Position numbers and translations under genes: made by a program
Part shown: piece after piece, positions 13,227 to 14,431 of the stretch
How positions within the stretch are numbered: position 1 is the first letter of the stretch
Layout of the letters: each line of letters starts with the position of its first letter
Source: DAOWGG01 sp965369815
GTDB taxonomy: Bacteria > Patescibacteriota > Gracilibacteria > UM-FILTER-43-11
Reading direction: 5' to 3'
Assembly: GCA_965369815.1 (NCBI GenBank)
Contig: CBDUQS010000032.1
Coordinates: forward strand, 1 to 14,431
DNA: 14,431 bases
The notes under the pieces: generated by a model
The model's input: the letters and a program-made list of their open reading frames with translations, nothing else
Told to the model about the DNA's origin: nothing
Database searches by the model: none

Positions 13227-14431
13227 CTACCTTAAAATGAGTTGAGCTCGTTCTACAAAAACAGATTCGGGAATTCGGGATAAAACCGCTTGAACAATTC
13301 GGTCTAAGCTGCTGAATATTGCATCTAAGTTAGTTGCGGACATCACATCGGCTAGTTCAGGATACTTACTGATGAAATTTACTATTTCAGCCAGCAAAGC
13401 TTCTCCCTTGTTTTCTTTCATTTTGCTCGTACTGGTAATAAGTGTCATAAGCTCTTTAAAATCGCCATCAAAATGAAGCGCAAAATCTTTTATTTTATTA
13501 TTTAGAGAATTAACGGATTCCCCTGGATGATTGGTGCTTTTATGTTCTATTGGGGGATCTTCGAAGCCCGATTTTACCCTCCAAAAGTTTTTATCACTTT
13601 CGAAGGCTACTCCTGCATAAATTGCTTCGGACATCGCGAATCCTGCCAGGCTTTTACTGAAGTCTTCCTTAAAGTTTTCTTGTGGATTTTTTGCGTTTTC
13701 TTCGAGCCATTGAAGCCTTCCTGCAATTGTATTTCCAGCGGATTCTATACTGGCTTCTCTACGACCCGATGTACCTGCCATGTGAGTTCGTGTTATTTCT
13801 GCACTAGCTCCTCCTACGATTGCTTTACACCAATCAGGATCAAATTTTTTGTCAGCTTTCGTTGCCTTACCAAGTCTTTGTTTGAAACCAAACGAGTTCA
13901 TAATGGTTGTGTAATAGTAGCTGTGAAAGCTTGAGTTCATCCCATCGAGCGCGCCATTCTCATATTCTTTTTTAAACTTAGCTTTACACAAATTAGCCCA
14001 ATCTTCTTTACTATTACAGCCTGAACTCATTGTTAGCCAGTCCATAGGTGGGAAGAGCATTGAGTGAGTATTCAAAGCCTGACCCCTGTCTGGACTTAAT
14101 ATCCCCATTCCCATTCCAGCGACGAGATAAAATAATGATTGTTCTGCATTAAATTTTCCATTAACAATTGCATATTCAATTAACGCTTCGTATTCGGCAG
14201 GTTCAACCTCTCCTCGTCGTCCACTTGTGAATTTTAAATAAAGTGCATTTAACTGCTCACCAATGGTTCCTGCACTTTTTTCAATTTTGGGATTATGAGC
14301 GTCTTTTCTACTTTTATATCCGCTTTCATGTTTGTTATCTAAATTGAGGAACTCGTCCTTATCCCATATTTCACCCATCGCACTTTTAATCCTTGAGCGA
14401 AGGAGGTTGAAATCATTTTTGATGACCTCGT
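13227..14431 (-). CDS. Hypothetical protein, 5'-truncated by the window edge
   Basis: An unrecognised protein. The first internal ATG is at 14378 (383 residues from there), but the frame stays open for 17 more codons to the window edge (reading EVIKNDFNLLRSRIKSA before that Met). No stop intervenes and no Shine-Dalgarno site precedes the internal ATG, so the true start is probably outside the window. The visible 400 residues look soluble and mostly helical. I see no signal peptide or clear membrane helix. A Gly/Met-rich stretch (LVAGMGMGILSPDRGQ) and GTSGRREASIESAGNTIAGRLQWLEENA stand out but match no family I know. It is convergent with priA (25-base gap) and ends in TAG. Confidence 0.7.
   Translation of the reverse strand, partial: EVIKNDFNLLRSRIKSAMGEIWDKDEFLNLDNKHESGYKSRKDAHNPKIEKSAGTIGEQLNALYLKFTSGRRGEVEPAEYEALIEYAIVNGKFNAEQSLFYLVAGMGMGILSPDRGQALNTHSMLFPPMDWLTMSSGCNSKEDWANLCKAKFKKEYENGALDGMNSSFHSYYYTTIMNSFGFKQRLGKATKADKKFDPDWCKAIVGGASAEITRTHMAGTSGRREASIESAGNTIAGRLQWLEENAKNPQENFKEDFSKSLAGFAMSEAIYAGVAFESDKNFWRVKSGFEDPPIEHKSTNHPGESVNSLNNKIKDFALHFDGDFKELMTLITSTSKMKENKGEALLAEIVNFISKYPELADVMSATNLDAIFSSLDRIVQAVLSRIPESVFVERAQLILR

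Noticed and set aside
1521..14431. Genetic code 25 (TGA read as glycine).
   Set aside because: All long genes are open under the standard code without any in-frame TGA, including one of 1336 codons, so recoding is not in use here.

Overview
The window looks like chromosome from a Patescibacteria (CPR) bacterium, most like Peregrinibacteria. This placement is inferred from the style of the genes: a secreted protein with repeated WSxxxGWI motifs, a cysteine-pair repeat protein, a divergent Lgt-like protein, moderate AT richness and no Shine-Dalgarno sites. No rRNA or phylogenetic marker other than priA is present. All ten visible stop codons are TAA (8) or TAG (2). TGA is used neither as a stop nor as a sense codon, so the standard code fits.

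Positions 1-1520 are the unusual part. One 201-residue orphan gene (552-1157) has a near-consensus promoter and a terminator. It sits between two inverted arms (306-373 and 1364-1429). Each arm ends outward in an imperfect palindrome that runs from CGACAAC to GTTAGCG, one of 185 nt and the other of 55 nt. The palindromes have the R''/L''...L'/R' layout of integron attC sites but face each other. A further structured segment (1233-1322), possibly a small RNA, lies downstream of the terminator.

Positions 1521-10717 hold seven minus-strand genes, in transcription order: a membrane protein with two tandem PilC/GspF-N-like domains (9224-10717); a membrane-anchored cysteine-pair repeat protein (8160-9152); a 1336-residue secreted repeat protein (4137-8147); a divergent Lgt-like membrane enzyme (3319-4071); a PLDc_N-like small membrane protein (2884-3306); another small membrane protein (2468-2872); and a CorA-type transporter (1521-2441). 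All seven are predicted to be at the membrane or outside it. The tight spacing (12 bp between the two repeat proteins, 11-12 bp between the small ones) suggests operons, and the products look like an envelope or surface set.

Positions 10718-10945 form a divergent promoter region carrying a REP/BIME-like palindrome pair. The primosomal helicase gene priA follows on the plus strand (10946-13201). It carries an in-frame insertion of about 30 residues encoded by a degenerate short-period DNA repeat. The window ends with a convergent minus-strand gene of unknown function (13227-14431) that stays open to the window edge, so its start lies outside.
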